In this document: one piece after another, positions 30,011 through 38,569 of the stretch | Position numbering within the stretch: the first letter of the stretch is position 1 | How the letters are laid out: each line of letters starts with the position of its first letter | Source: Acidianus sp. HS-5 | Lineage (GTDB): Archaea; Thermoproteota; Thermoprotei_A; Sulfolobales; Sulfolobaceae | Length of the DNA: 64,000 bases | NCBI RefSeq assembly: GCF_021655615.1 | Contig: NZ_AP025245.1 | Location: 2,356,001-2,420,000, forward strand | Reading direction: 5' to 3' | Notes under the pieces: generated by a model | What the model was told of the DNA's origin: nothing | What the model saw: the letters and a program-made list of their open reading frames with translations, nothing else | Database searches by the model: none | Position numbers and translations under genes: made by a program

Positions 30011-31975
30011 TCACTTATGTAAGGACGATGTAACTACTGTATACTTCTCCTTAAGTAATTCAACAATCTCCTCATTCTGATTAGTCTCAGTAACGTAGTC
30101 CTTAATTATTGGAGTCAACTCTTTAATTTCCTCTTCTGACAACTCTCTATACTCATATATTGGAATCCCTACTTTCTCCTCAAACAGCTTTTGAGCATAT
30201 TTCTTAGCCTCTCCATCCAACTTCTTTACAACCTCCACGTAAGGCATATCTTTTAATTCGTTATATTCATCTTCAGAAATCATATTCTCTAGCAGTAAAG
30301 CCTTGAGGAACCTAACAATTTCCTGCCTGCTAGGCTGTAGACCAATCTTTTCAGAATTAATCTTACCTCTAATATAAATTCTTCCTCCTACCATCCCAGA
30401 ACCCACATAATTACCTACAGGCTCTCCTTTAATTCCCAAGCCTAGAACTAGAATTACTCCTCCTGCCATATATTCGCCTAAGTAGTCATCAACCATACCG
30501 CCTATAACCAAGTAAGGTCTTTTATTCATATATTCCCTCATTTGAATTCCTACTCTATTGCCAGCATTGCCTTTAACGTAAATGTAACCTCCTTGAAAAG
30601 TTTGAGCTAAGACATCTCTTGCATCACCGTGGATCACAACTTTTCCTCCCTGCATTGTGTCACAACAATCGTCAGCAACGTTGCCGTAAACGTGAAATAC
30701 GTTATTCTCGTTCAAGTTAGCCATCGCATTACCTACAACACCGTAAAGGCTTAGTTTAAGCCCGGCTCTAGGAAAGTTCATGCCTATGAATCTGTGACCT
30801 AAAAGGTTTATTACAGTAATTTCCTTCTTTCCAGTTTTAGCAACATCCATTATTGCCCTATTAACGTCTTTATACCCCAATCCTTTAGCATCTATATCAA
30901 ACTTCTCAGCATGAAATGTAGGAGTAGAAAAAGACGAGAGCTTGATGACGTCACGGCCTGCGTTTACTAAACCCTTAATCAAGGAAGCTATGAAATAGTT
31001 GCCTGGCTCTAAAGTCCAAACTCTTGCGTTAGGATTTAATAGTCTAATTTGGTTTTCCTCACTTGCAATGTAGTAGTAATTCTCGTCCTCACCTATAATA
31101 ACCGGTCTGAACTTAGCTCTATCAGCTATTCCTAACATGAACAAATCTTCTCCAGAATTATAACCTATAATAGCAGTAAAAGGCCCGTCAAGTCTTGCAT
31201 TTCTGTAAATGTAGTCCTCTCCTACGTTTAGCTTTCCAAACCTCCTAGAGGGATTTGCCAGTATTCTTGTTGCTTCCTCTACACTTAGCCCTTCACTTAT
31301 TAGCTCCTCAAAAAGGAACGCCATTACCTCACTATCTGTACCTACGAAACCTCCCCAACCTCTAGACTGTAAAAACTCAACGTTAGCCCCGAAGGAGCTT
31401 ACATCCCCGTTGTGAACAATTGCCACATCAAATGCTGAGAACGGATGAGACCAGTAAGGATAACTTCCGGGAGAATTTGTAGGTTGTCTCGTATGAGCAA
31501 TCCACATGTCTCCCTCTACGTCGTAAATATTATACTGCCTTGCTATATCTGCAGGATACCCAACTCCTTTATATACTTGAAGAGACCTTCCTGCACTATA
31601 TATTCTCCCTTTCTTTCCGTTGTTCCACAGTATCTCATTTATATTCCTCACAGTTTTCTTTAGTGAAGCTATGCTCCCTAAGGAGATTTCAAAATTGCAG
31701 TCACATAGTTCTCCTATATATTTTTCCTGAAGACTGTTTATCCTAATGCCCTGATCCTCTATTTCCCTCTTTATTTCTTCTCCGTCTCCGAAGTAAAATG
31801 CCTTAACGTAGTAAGAATTTCCCTCCTTAAGGTTAAATACTGCAAAACCTGCACCTTTATCACTACCTCTATACCTTACAATGTCAATAGCATTAGTGAC
31901 ATCCTTTCCCTTAATTTTAGGGGCATCCTTCTTCCTTAATATTCCAAAGACTCCACATCCAGAAGGACTGATCAT
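30011..31975 (-). CDS. Glutamate synthase, glutaminase plus GXGXG-domain subunit
   Basis: One part of a split ferredoxin- or NADPH-type glutamate synthase. Residues about 7-350 are a class II glutamine amidotransferase: the nucleophile is probably Cys7 in GCGVFG, which would need removal of six residues; DKGAGFAVF and WIAHTRQPTNSPGSYPYWSH follow. Residues about 380-580 are the GXGXG beta-helix (VHGDARDVLAQTF-type repeats, YIYVKGNAGNRVG). At 654 residues it lacks the FMN domain, which is the next gene; the stop-start overlap is four bases. Confidence 0.88.
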   Translation of the reverse strand: MISPSGCGVFGILRKKDAPKIKGKDVTNAIDIVRYRGSDKGAGFAVFNLKEGNSYYVKAFYFGDGEEIKREIEDQGIRINSLQEKYIGELCDCNFEISLGSIASLKKTVRNINEILWNNGKKGRIYSAGRSLQVYKGVGYPADIARQYNIYDVEGDMWIAHTRQPTNSPGSYPYWSHPFSAFDVAIVHNGDVSSFGANVEFLQSRGWGGFVGTDSEVMAFLFEELISEGLSVEEATRILANPSRRFGKLNVGEDYIYRNARLDGPFTAIIGYNSGEDLFMLGIADRAKFRPVIIGEDENYYYIASEENQIRLLNPNARVWTLEPGNYFIASLIKGLVNAGRDVIKLSSFSTPTFHAEKFDIDAKGLGYKDVNRAIMDVAKTGKKEITVINLLGHRFIGMNFPRAGLKLSLYGVVGNAMANLNENNVFHVYGNVADDCCDTMQGGKVVIHGDARDVLAQTFQGGYIYVKGNAGNRVGIQMREYMNKRPYLVIGGMVDDYLGEYMAGGVILVLGLGIKGEPVGNYVGSGMVGGRIYIRGKINSEKIGLQPSRQEIVRFLKALLLENMISEDEYNELKDMPYVEVVKKLDGEAKKYAQKLFEEKVGIPIYEYRELSEEEIKELTPIIKDYVTETNQNEEIVELLKEKYTVVTSSLHK

Positions 31976-34107
31976 AGGGAACCAGCCTGCTTAACCCTTA
32001 TTCTCCTAGCAATATAGGAGTTCAAATTAACTGCCCTAAGCAACTCTCTATTTCCAGTAAGTGAAGATTGAACACTATAGATCCCTGCGGCTCCAGCCAT
32101 TAACGCAATCTCCTTCTTTATACCAGAAATTAAATTGAAAGCTCTCTCCTTTAAATTCCCTTTGCTTCCCTCACCTATTGCAATCTCTAGGATTTGATAA
32201 GGCATAATGACTGTATCTGATCCTAATGCTACTAGTTTAAACACGTCTGCGGAATCCCTTAATTTTGAGGACTTTGCAATAATATCAAATTTATTCCTTA
32301 CTCCTGCCTCCTTAAGCTTCGTGTCAACGTCGGAAACCATTACCTCTAAGTCTTCATTAAGCATGTCTTCATCAATTATAAAACCAAGAATTCCTTTATT
32401 TACCAGAAGTTCCTCTACCTCATCCTCAGACTTCAAAACTAAATAATGACCTTCTTCAATATTATAACTCCAGTTTATTTTACCTTTACCATCACTGCTG
32501 AAGCTTATTTCGGAATACTTCGCTACAGTCTCGTCAGTAAATATCATTGATCCTAGAGCGTAAGAAGCCCAACTAAGGCTTTCTGCAATTTCCTTAGAAG
32601 AACCTATCACGTTAAAGATTACAGGCAAGGACAAGTAAACCTTTCCTTTGTTAAGCAGAAAACTCGTATCAATATCTTCCCTATAAGGATCTATAGGAGG
32701 TCTAGTAACTTGCGCTCCATCAGTCCTTAACCAATCCAATACTCTTGCAGGCTTTTCAACGTCAGGAGGAGATGTACTTCCCATACTTGTAATTGTTGGC
32801 TCACCTTTGTTTATTAACTCGTGTAAATGGAACTTTCTCCTCTTATTCCAGAGCTCTCCCAGCTTTGGATTTAATTCCTCAGACTCGCCTTCTATGCCCA
32901 GAATGGATAAAACGTCCCTAGATAATCCTAAACCATAAAGCAGATCCCTTCTCCCTTTCAATTCCTGAATTGAATTAAAACCCAAATTGTCTAGGATATT
33001 TGCAAGCTCTAATGAGAATCCGTTAACAAAATTAACTAAAGTCTTTACTCCAAATTCAGTCTCGAATATCCTGGTTCCGTCTATTTTGTTGGTCAACGCT
33101 GTTGGACAAGAGCCTATGTGACACTTATGAACCATTACACAGCCCATAGCAACTAGTGCCGCAGTACCTACGCTCACAATATCTGCGCCTAATGCTATCA
33201 GTTTTGCTGCATCAGTTGCGTCTGAAATCCTACCCGCTGCAATTATTGTAAACTTTTCCCTCAATCCTTCCTTCTTTAATACACTATCTGCTGAGGCTAT
33301 TGCAAGCTCTATAGGAATACCTAGATTATCCCTTATAACTTCTGGCGTAGCTCCAGTTCCGGCACCGTGGCCGTCTATTATTATTCCGTCAGCCCCCATT
33401 CTTGCTACTCCCGAAGTTATATAAGGAATATAATTTGTTGCTGCAACTTTAACAAAAACTGGCTTTCCGGTAGCCTCTTTTAGAGCTTCTATCCTCTGCC
33501 CCAGATCTTCTATCGAGTATATATCGTGGTGAGGAGCTGGAGATATTGCATCTATACCTTCAGGAATCCTCCTAGTGAGGGAAATTGCTTTAGTTACCTT
33601 GCTTCCTGGAAGGTGACCTCCTATACCAGGCTTTGCACCTTGACCTATTTTTATTACTACTCCTAGCCCTGCATTTAATACATCGATATCTACACCGAAC
33701 CTAGCGGAAGCCCACTGGACGAAAATCCTCTTATGTTTTGCAACTTCAGGATGAAGACCACCTTCTCCTGTTCCGGCTAAAGTCTCTGTTAAATCTGCAG
33801 CTTTGGCTATTGCAATATTAGGATTTCCGCTTAATGCTCCGTAAGACATATCCCCTAGGTAAAGGGGAGTCGACATCTCTATTCCAGAAAATGTAAGGTG
33901 CGTACTAGCTAGAGGCTTTTCAACTAATCTTCCTTCTATATTTTTAAATTCTATTCTATCCAATATTCTTAAACTGTTTCTTCTTTTTTCTAAAATTTTG
34001 TAAGGCCTACCAGTTGTGGCTAAGTGCCTAATATGCTCTATTTTATCAACTGTCCAAAATTCTGAATCTGTCTGTTTAGGCAATGGTAAATACGCCTTAA
34101 TAATCAA
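31972..34107 (-). CDS. Glutamate synthase, FMN-binding synthase subunit
   Basis: The synthase part of the split enzyme; it makes glutamate from 2-oxoglutarate and ammonia delivered from the glutaminase subunit. The barrel has GMDI-like GTGEGGLHPEV, KIGQGAKPGIGGHLPG, SPAPHHDIYSIEDLGQRI and IIIDGHGAGTGATPEV. The 3Fe-4S Cys are in CVMVHKCHIGSCP. A further 220 residues follow the barrel and resemble a degenerate second barrel half. Start is TTG (34107), with no nearby ATG. Length 711. The pair is flanked by two tRNA genes with integrase scars but looks like a core chromosomal gene set. Confidence 0.88.
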   Translation of the reverse strand: MIIKAYLPLPKQTDSEFWTVDKIEHIRHLATTGRPYKILEKRRNSLRILDRIEFKNIEGRLVEKPLASTHLTFSGIEMSTPLYLGDMSYGALSGNPNIAIAKAADLTETLAGTGEGGLHPEVAKHKRIFVQWASARFGVDIDVLNAGLGVVIKIGQGAKPGIGGHLPGSKVTKAISLTRRIPEGIDAISPAPHHDIYSIEDLGQRIEALKEATGKPVFVKVAATNYIPYITSGVARMGADGIIIDGHGAGTGATPEVIRDNLGIPIELAIASADSVLKKEGLREKFTIIAAGRISDATDAAKLIALGADIVSVGTAALVAMGCVMVHKCHIGSCPTALTNKIDGTRIFETEFGVKTLVNFVNGFSLELANILDNLGFNSIQELKGRRDLLYGLGLSRDVLSILGIEGESEELNPKLGELWNKRRKFHLHELINKGEPTITSMGSTSPPDVEKPARVLDWLRTDGAQVTRPPIDPYREDIDTSFLLNKGKVYLSLPVIFNVIGSSKEIAESLSWASYALGSMIFTDETVAKYSEISFSSDGKGKINWSYNIEEGHYLVLKSEDEVEELLVNKGILGFIIDEDMLNEDLEVMVSDVDTKLKEAGVRNKFDIIAKSSKLRDSADVFKLVALGSDTVIMPYQILEIAIGEGSKGNLKERAFNLISGIKKEIALMAGAAGIYSVQSSLTGNRELLRAVNLNSYIARRIRVKQAGSL

Positions 34108-34788
34108 AGCGAATCAAAAAAGAATGTGTCAATATTGTTATATATGTGTTTATGAGAATTATAGACGTAAATTATGGTTCGAATTAAGGTAAATGTCTAA
34201 TGATATAAGGATAATTATGGTAATAACTTAGAACTAAGTTATAGTACATTATAAACTATACTTCGATATAACCTTATAGTCATGAAAACTATTTACTTTA
34301 ATGATGTAAGCAATAAAAAGATTCTGTTAACTGACAGTAGCCTAACTAATAATTTTACCGCTTAAAAATTTGAAAAAGATTTTACTACATACACATAACA
34401 TATACTTAGTTATAATTTATAAGGTCAAAATATCCACGTTATACACATATCGCCCGCAAGGAGAAGACCTTGTCCTTTAAAGTCTCAGAGAGTACGAGAT
34501 GCCTGGATATTAACTAGTATTTATATTATCTTTAGACCTTAATCAAGCTAATGAGAGCAACGTTAAAGATCATAAGAAGTTAGAGAGCACTTAAGAATTA
34601 AAATTATATGGACTTTAGATTTTCAGACTAAAAAGAAATATAATAGGGACATATTTAGCTATATTACTACAATAAACATTGTTCCACGATTATTAACTAT
34701 AAAAATAGAATATAATGAAAAAGCATATTAAAATTCACCTTATTATACTACTAGCAAGAATATATATTAGATAACCATAAATATCTTT
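34108..34788. other. Gene-free 680-base intergenic region
   Basis: No open frame of useful length is visible on either strand. The sequence is very AT-rich (many ATAT and TTTA runs), except for a segment at 34449-34510 that is about half G+C and is listed separately. The right end holds the promoter of the gene at 34789 (TATATATTAG at about 34760, 25 bases before the ATG). Confidence 0.6.
34449..34510. other. G+C-rich island: candidate small RNA or gene relic
   Basis: The stretch has roughly 50% G+C in a surrounding of well under 30%. Short self-complementary pieces are present (AAGG-AGAAGA-CCTT and TCTC...GAGA). On the minus strand it also reads as a 22-codon open segment (SRHLVLSETLKDKVFSLRAI) between stops, which looks protein-like. 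It could therefore be a small RNA gene or the remains of a mobile gene; the sequence does not decide. Confidence 0.3.
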
Positions 34789-35355
34789 ATGGGATTTCCA
34801 TTCTTTGGACAACAACCTACATTCGGATCAGCCCTTTGCGGAGGTTCTATAGGATTAGGAGGAAAAACAATGACAGTACCTATTCAGTATCCTATAGACA
34901 TGCAATACGTAGGACAACAGATATCCTCTTACTTAACCGGAAGAGGGTTTCAAGTTAATCCAATGATAAGTCAGAATATGGCAGTAATTCAAGCTAAACA
35001 TTCTAGCTTATTAGGCTATTTCACTGATTCAAACAAAGCATATACTATAAGAGTCTGTCAAGGACAAGGCATGGTAACTGTTGAAACAGGCGTGGCTAAC
35101 TGGATTCAAGATCTAGTACCATTAGCAATGGGCGGAGGTTTCTCATTCTTTAGTGATGAAATGCTACACAATAAACTATTAAGCATACTTGGATTAGGAG
35201 GGACTGCTTTTGACGCATATCATGTGTACCAACAATATACCGGGGAAGATCAACTACTCAACTTCGTAGCACAAGTAGTAAGTAGTGCACCTCCAGCTCA
35301 AGGAGGTTATCCAGGAGGGGGATATTCGTCACAAGGAGGTTATCCACCCTACTAA
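34789..35355 (+). CDS. Hypothetical protein with Gly/Pro/Tyr-rich tail
   Basis: A 188-residue protein I do not recognise. A Gly-rich start (MGFPFFGQQPTFGSALCGG) is followed by an alpha/beta body of about 130 residues and then a low-complexity tail with GGYPGGGYSSQGGYPPY. No signal peptide or clear membrane helix is seen, although residues around 108-135 are moderately hydrophobic. Tails of this type can drive self-assembly or membrane-surface binding. It has its own TATA-like box and sits between the glutamate synthase genes and the integrase relic at tRNA-Pro. Confidence 0.7.
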   Translation: MGFPFFGQQPTFGSALCGGSIGLGGKTMTVPIQYPIDMQYVGQQISSYLTGRGFQVNPMISQNMAVIQAKHSSLLGYFTDSNKAYTIRVCQGQGMVTVETGVANWIQDLVPLAMGGGFSFFSDEMLHNKLLSILGLGGTAFDAYHVYQQYTGEDQLLNFVAQVVSSAPPAQGGYPGGGYSSQGGYPPY

Positions 35356-35492
35356 GATACCTTAGATTTAAGAGATAACAATAAGATTCTCGAATTATTA
35401 TCTTCTTTCAGTACTTAATTGTTATAGCAGAGATAAACTAAAAGTGTGGGAAATTTAAAAATAGAAATATTTTGAAAATATAGAGACGGTAG

Positions 35493-35674
35493 TTGAATAA
35501 AAAGCAACGTAGATATAAATTATATCTTGAGGGAAAGAAAAGGGCGGTATTATGTTTACAAATTAGAGAATGAGAACGGTAAGACGAAAGAGACTTACGT
35601 AGGTCCATTAATTGATGTTGCTGAATCATATCTGAAAATGAAAGAAATTGGGGTTTTAGGGGTATCCCCTAATA
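35493..35674 (+). pseudogene. SSV-type integrase N-terminal fragment int(N) at tRNA-Pro, frameshifted
   Basis: From TTG at 35493 the frame reads LNKKQRRYK, like the MTKDKTRYKYGD start of SSV1 integrase. The frame then shifts by one base near 35520 and continues as YILRERKGRYYVYKLENENG, TKETYVGPLIDVAESYLKMK and EIGVLGVSPNMGPPGFEPG, running into the antisense of the tRNA 3' end. This is very close to the fuselloviral integrase N-terminus as I remember it, and also matches the relic at tRNA-Arg. It is the int(N) left by integration at tRNA-Pro. The frame stops only at 35758-35760 inside the tRNA. Confidence 0.87.
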
Positions 35675-35771
35675 TGGGGCCGCCGGGATTTGAACCCGGG
35701 ACCACCAGCGTTCTGGTGGTTAGGGATTTATCCCCAGGCTGGCATCCTAGTCCTAGCTAGACTACGGCCCC
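35675..35771 (-). tRNA. tRNA-Pro (anticodon GGG) with a 21-base intron
   Basis: On the minus strand the acceptor is GGGGCCG / CGGCCCC with discriminator A; CCA is not encoded. The anticodon stem CCAGC/GCTGG encloses CTGGGG plus an intron at 35711-35731 and then C38, so the anticodon is GGG followed by G37, as usual for Pro. The intron is in the canonical 37/38 place and can pair with the 3' exon (CCACCAG with CTGGTGG), as expected for a bulge-helix-bulge. T arm is CCGGG-TTCAAAT-CCCGG. An int(N) fragment abuts its 3' end. Confidence 0.93.
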
Positions 35772-35951
35772 AATTATAGTTGTTACATTTTCATTTAAAA
35801 ATCATTCCCCATATAATACTTTGAGAGAGAGGGATACCCGAAAGTATTAAACTATTCGAAAGCGTTGTAATACGCTCATAATATTCTTGTCAAAACTCTA
35901 GGAGTTAATATAAATTGCTTTTCAGCATATTGTAGTTTTAGGTGTTGTAAA

Positions 35952-36161
35952 ATTCCGGTAAGATACATTTGCAAAAATTGCGGATATGAACTATATAGAT
36001 TTGAAAAAGTAGGACAAGACTTTTACGGTGTAAGGACTCCATCAGAAATAAAATCAATATACGGAGGGAAATGTCCAAAATGCGGACATCCTTTAGGAGT
36101 ACCTTCTTTAAGCGAAATTAAAATCGCATTAAAGAAAAAAGCTGTTTTGGCTACTTCTTAA
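35952..36161 (+). CDS. Small two-CxxC zinc-ribbon protein, apparent ATT start
   Basis: A 69-residue protein with two zinc pairs, CKNCGYELYRF (near residue 8) and GGKCPKCGHPLG (near 42), joined by VGQDFYGVRTPSEIKSIYGG. Similar small ribbons are common in Sulfolobales and their role is unknown. The frame has no ATG, GTG or TTG: the likely first codon is ATT at 35952, giving (M)PVRYICKNCG. It is preceded by a Shine-Dalgarno-like AGGTG (35940-35944) at good distance. The 3' end overlaps the kinase-like gene by 11 bases in convergent orientation. Confidence 0.6.
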   Translation: MPVRYICKNCGYELYRFEKVGQDFYGVRTPSEIKSIYGGKCPKCGHPLGVPSLSEIKIALKKKAVLATS

Positions 36162-36777
36162 TAAAATCAATAATTTCTTCAAAACCTATCTCATTTCTTT
36201 TATATTTCTCAGCTAATTGATAAAATCCAAAAGCAGATAATATTTTAGTTACATTCAATGATCTTTCCTTTATTGAGGCAGAATCATAATCTATAATATA
36301 AGTCCTTGATTGAGTAACTAAAACGTTTTTCCAAGGTCTTGCTATCTCTTCATGTTGTACATGAATATTCTCTAAATGCTTAGCCCTAAATAGTAAGTCT
36401 TCCAAATATTTTATATCAGTTCTAGTAAGCCCTCTACCATTTACATACTCCATAACAATATAATTAACGCCATAATCGAATACCTTAGGAGCTGAAGGAT
36501 AAGAGACGCTTTGAATTTTTGCCTCTAAATCTAAACTATTCTTAGGAGAATCAGTACGCCTTATCTTAGCTACCTTACCTTCACCTATATAAACAACTAT
36601 TCCCGTCTTTCCTTTACCTATAACGCTAACTTTACCTAGATTAACTCTGCCAAAAGAATAAGCATAGCAGATTCCTGCGCTCTTCAACTCCTTTTCTACT
36701 TCCTTGGAGTAAGCTGGATAAATAAAATTCCTTATTTCAACCAGCTTGGAGTTTTCCTCAGGAAGGCTTTTAAGCAT
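36151..36777 (-). CDS. COG2112-type protein-kinase-like protein
   Basis: Resembles the archaeal predicted Ser/Thr kinases of COG2112. The Gly loop is GKGKTGIVVYIGEGKVAKIRR, with the ATP Lys in VAKIRR. A hinge (YIVMEYVNGRGL) precedes the catalytic-loop region HVQHEEIARPWKNVLV, and the metal-site segment is IIDYDSAS. The catalytic loop has HEE where active kinases have HxD, and DFG is DYD, so activity is uncertain. At 208 residues it is small, like RIO/Bud32 kinases. The ATG lies 46 bases inside the end of cca, implying tight coupling with it. Confidence 0.7.
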   Translation of the reverse strand: MLKSLPEENSKLVEIRNFIYPAYSKEVEKELKSAGICYAYSFGRVNLGKVSVIGKGKTGIVVYIGEGKVAKIRRTDSPKNSLDLEAKIQSVSYPSAPKVFDYGVNYIVMEYVNGRGLTRTDIKYLEDLLFRAKHLENIHVQHEEIARPWKNVLVTQSRTYIIDYDSASIKERSLNVTKILSAFGFYQLAEKYKRNEIGFEEIIDFIKK

Positions 36778-37985
36778 GGCTCCTTTGGCTCCCTATCTAA
36801 CCAATATTGTTCAACAGCCTTATAATTATATTTAAGAGAGATAGAAGATTTAACAATGTCCTCAATTTTCTCACTTTTTCTTTCTTTAATTGAATAAAGT
36901 TTTCCATCATCTCCTACCCACACATTATCGTTCTTACTGATAAAATCATCTAAATCCATATAAAATGGAGGCCCTTGATTTAGCTTATACTCGCCTATTT
37001 CTTTGCTTTCTAACTGCAATACGAATACGATATTCCTTGTATTTCCATAAGCTTGAATGTCCATAATTCTATACCCGTAATTTTTTAGTAAATTAAATAT
37101 TTTCTCAGTAGATTTATTTACTTGACCCCAAAGTAAATCTTCTACTACATTATCATCTAAAATTTCTATCTTAGTAACTAAGATGTCTCCTTTTATTTTG
37201 TCACCTAAAGGCTCGGGAGGAAAGAAGAATTTCTCTGAAGGATTTTTAAGGAAATACCTAGCAGCTATTGAAAATTCTGCTAATTTCTTAAGGGAGATTG
37301 CAGCACCTGCATTTCTTGAAGGATCTACTGGATCTGGTAAGATAAGAGGACATTTAAATTCCTTTTCTGGTTTCACAATTAGTATTTTAACAGGAGGTTT
37401 CCATTTTGATGCGTCCTTCAATACTTCTAGAAAGCTACCAAACTTTACTACAAGTAACTCATTAACATAGCCTGAAAATCCTCTAATCTTTATTTCGGCT
37501 CCGTAAACTCCAATTCCTTTCATAAACCTCTTTAATAACCTTACTTCATCCTTTTGTTCTTCAGTTAAATGAGAATTTATAAATTCCGTGTGGAAAGGAG
37601 TCCTATCCACTGCTGTAATAGGCTTCTCTCCTTCCTCAATTTTTAATGCAGGAACTATATCAATCTCTAATCCTTTATGACTAACAATAAGATAAGGATG
37701 TTCAGCATAGGCCATCGTAATATTGAAATCTGCCAATCTATCCTTTAATATTTTAATTGCCTCAGTAGATACGTATTCCTTTCCTACACTTTTTGGAAAG
37801 AATACAAATACGTCTACATCAGCATCATTCTTTAACCAGGTTCCTTTTCTAAAAGATCCATGAATTTCAGCGTCTAATCCTTTAAGCCTTTCAAGAACTT
37901 CGTTTACTATTTGCTTAATTTCGTCTTCATCTTCCTTTGTTGGTTTGATTTTATACAAAACGTTTTTGAGAATTTCATCGATCAT
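36732..37985 (-). CDS. cca: CCA-adding tRNA nucleotidyltransferase, archaeal class I
   Basis: Adds or repairs the 3' CCA of tRNAs without a template. The polymerase-beta motif is GSFRKGTWLKNDADVDVFVFF (quoted in part: GSFRKGTWLKNDADVDVF), with the two metal Asp. The C-terminal half has the expected tail-domain segments (SGYVNELLVVKFGSFLEVLK). Length 417 is normal for class I. Needed here, since tRNA-Pro, tRNA-Ile and tRNA-Gly do not encode CCA. The ATG overlaps the thpR stop by four bases. Confidence 0.96.
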   Translation of the reverse strand: MIDEILKNVLYKIKPTKEDEDEIKQIVNEVLERLKGLDAEIHGSFRKGTWLKNDADVDVFVFFPKSVGKEYVSTEAIKILKDRLADFNITMAYAEHPYLIVSHKGLEIDIVPALKIEEGEKPITAVDRTPFHTEFINSHLTEEQKDEVRLLKRFMKGIGVYGAEIKIRGFSGYVNELLVVKFGSFLEVLKDASKWKPPVKILIVKPEKEFKCPLILPDPVDPSRNAGAAISLKKLAEFSIAARYFLKNPSEKFFFPPEPLGDKIKGDILVTKIEILDDNVVEDLLWGQVNKSTEKIFNLLKNYGYRIMDIQAYGNTRNIVFVLQLESKEIGEYKLNQGPPFYMDLDDFISKNDNVWVGDDGKLYSIKERKSEKIEDIVKSSISLKYNYKAVEQYWLDREPKEPCLKAFLRKTPSWLK

Positions 37986-38530
37986 TTTCCTGTCACTCCC
38001 AGTATCTCATCATAAATAGGACCTTTAGGCGTTAAGGTGCTCTTATAAAGTATAACTTTATCAACTATAAAGTCTCCGAAATAGTCATCATAATGTTGCT
38101 TAATAATATTTGATAAATTGAGGAGATTTGAGGGACCTTTAACCCTGCCCAAGGTTATGTGAGGAACGAATTCCTTCTCGTCTTCTGGCCTTATTCCTCG
38201 ATTTTTAAGTTCTTTTAAAAGGAAAGACCTTATTTCCTTAAGTTGAGGAAAACCTTCTGAAATTCCTACCCATATCACCCTTGGCTTTGTAATACTGGGA
38301 AAAGTTCCCATTCCTTTCATTACAACTTTAAATTTATTAAATTGAAGAGAAGAAACGGCTTCTTTTACTAGATCTACTTTATTGTCAAGTACCTCACCGA
38401 GGAAAATTAAGGTTATATGTATATTATCTGCCTCTACAAGCTTTATATCAGCTCCACTTAATTTAATTTCATTATAGATTTCGTTCAGTTTTTGAAATTG
38501 TGGAACTTTTATTGCAATGAATAACCTCAT
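37982..38530 (-). CDS. thpR: RNA 2',3'-cyclic phosphodiesterase
   Basis: 2H phosphoesterase of the LigT/ThpR group. The two catalytic motifs are HITLIFLGE (near residue 38) and HITLGRVKG (near 127). At 182 residues it fits the family. It shares an operon with cca, so a tRNA-end processing or RNA-repair role is plausible. Its start is 40 bases from the opposite gene, whose TATA box (CTTTTAAAC at 38532) may serve both. Confidence 0.93.
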   Translation of the reverse strand: MRLFIAIKVPQFQKLNEIYNEIKLSGADIKLVEADNIHITLIFLGEVLDNKVDLVKEAVSSLQFNKFKVVMKGMGTFPSITKPRVIWVGISEGFPQLKEIRSFLLKELKNRGIRPEDEKEFVPHITLGRVKGPSNLLNLSNIIKQHYDDYFGDFIVDKVILYKSTLTPKGPIYDEILGVTGK

Positions 38531-38569
38531 GCTTTTAAACCACTATGAAGAAGAAAATGGTGGTCACTA

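Noticed and set aside
34300..34335. A C/D box small RNA in the intergenic region (ATGATGT then CTGA)
   Set aside because: Only one half of the structure is present and the terminal stem does not form.
35675..35760. A normal 77-residue protein at 35527-35760
   Set aside because: The last third is the antisense of tRNA-Pro (the GPPGFEPG pattern known as a tRNA artefact). The real content is an integrase N-terminal fragment, listed as a pseudogene.
35825..35845. Another copy of the GGGGATACCCC block
   Set aside because: Only GGGATACCC matches, with no continuing integrase or tRNA similarity.
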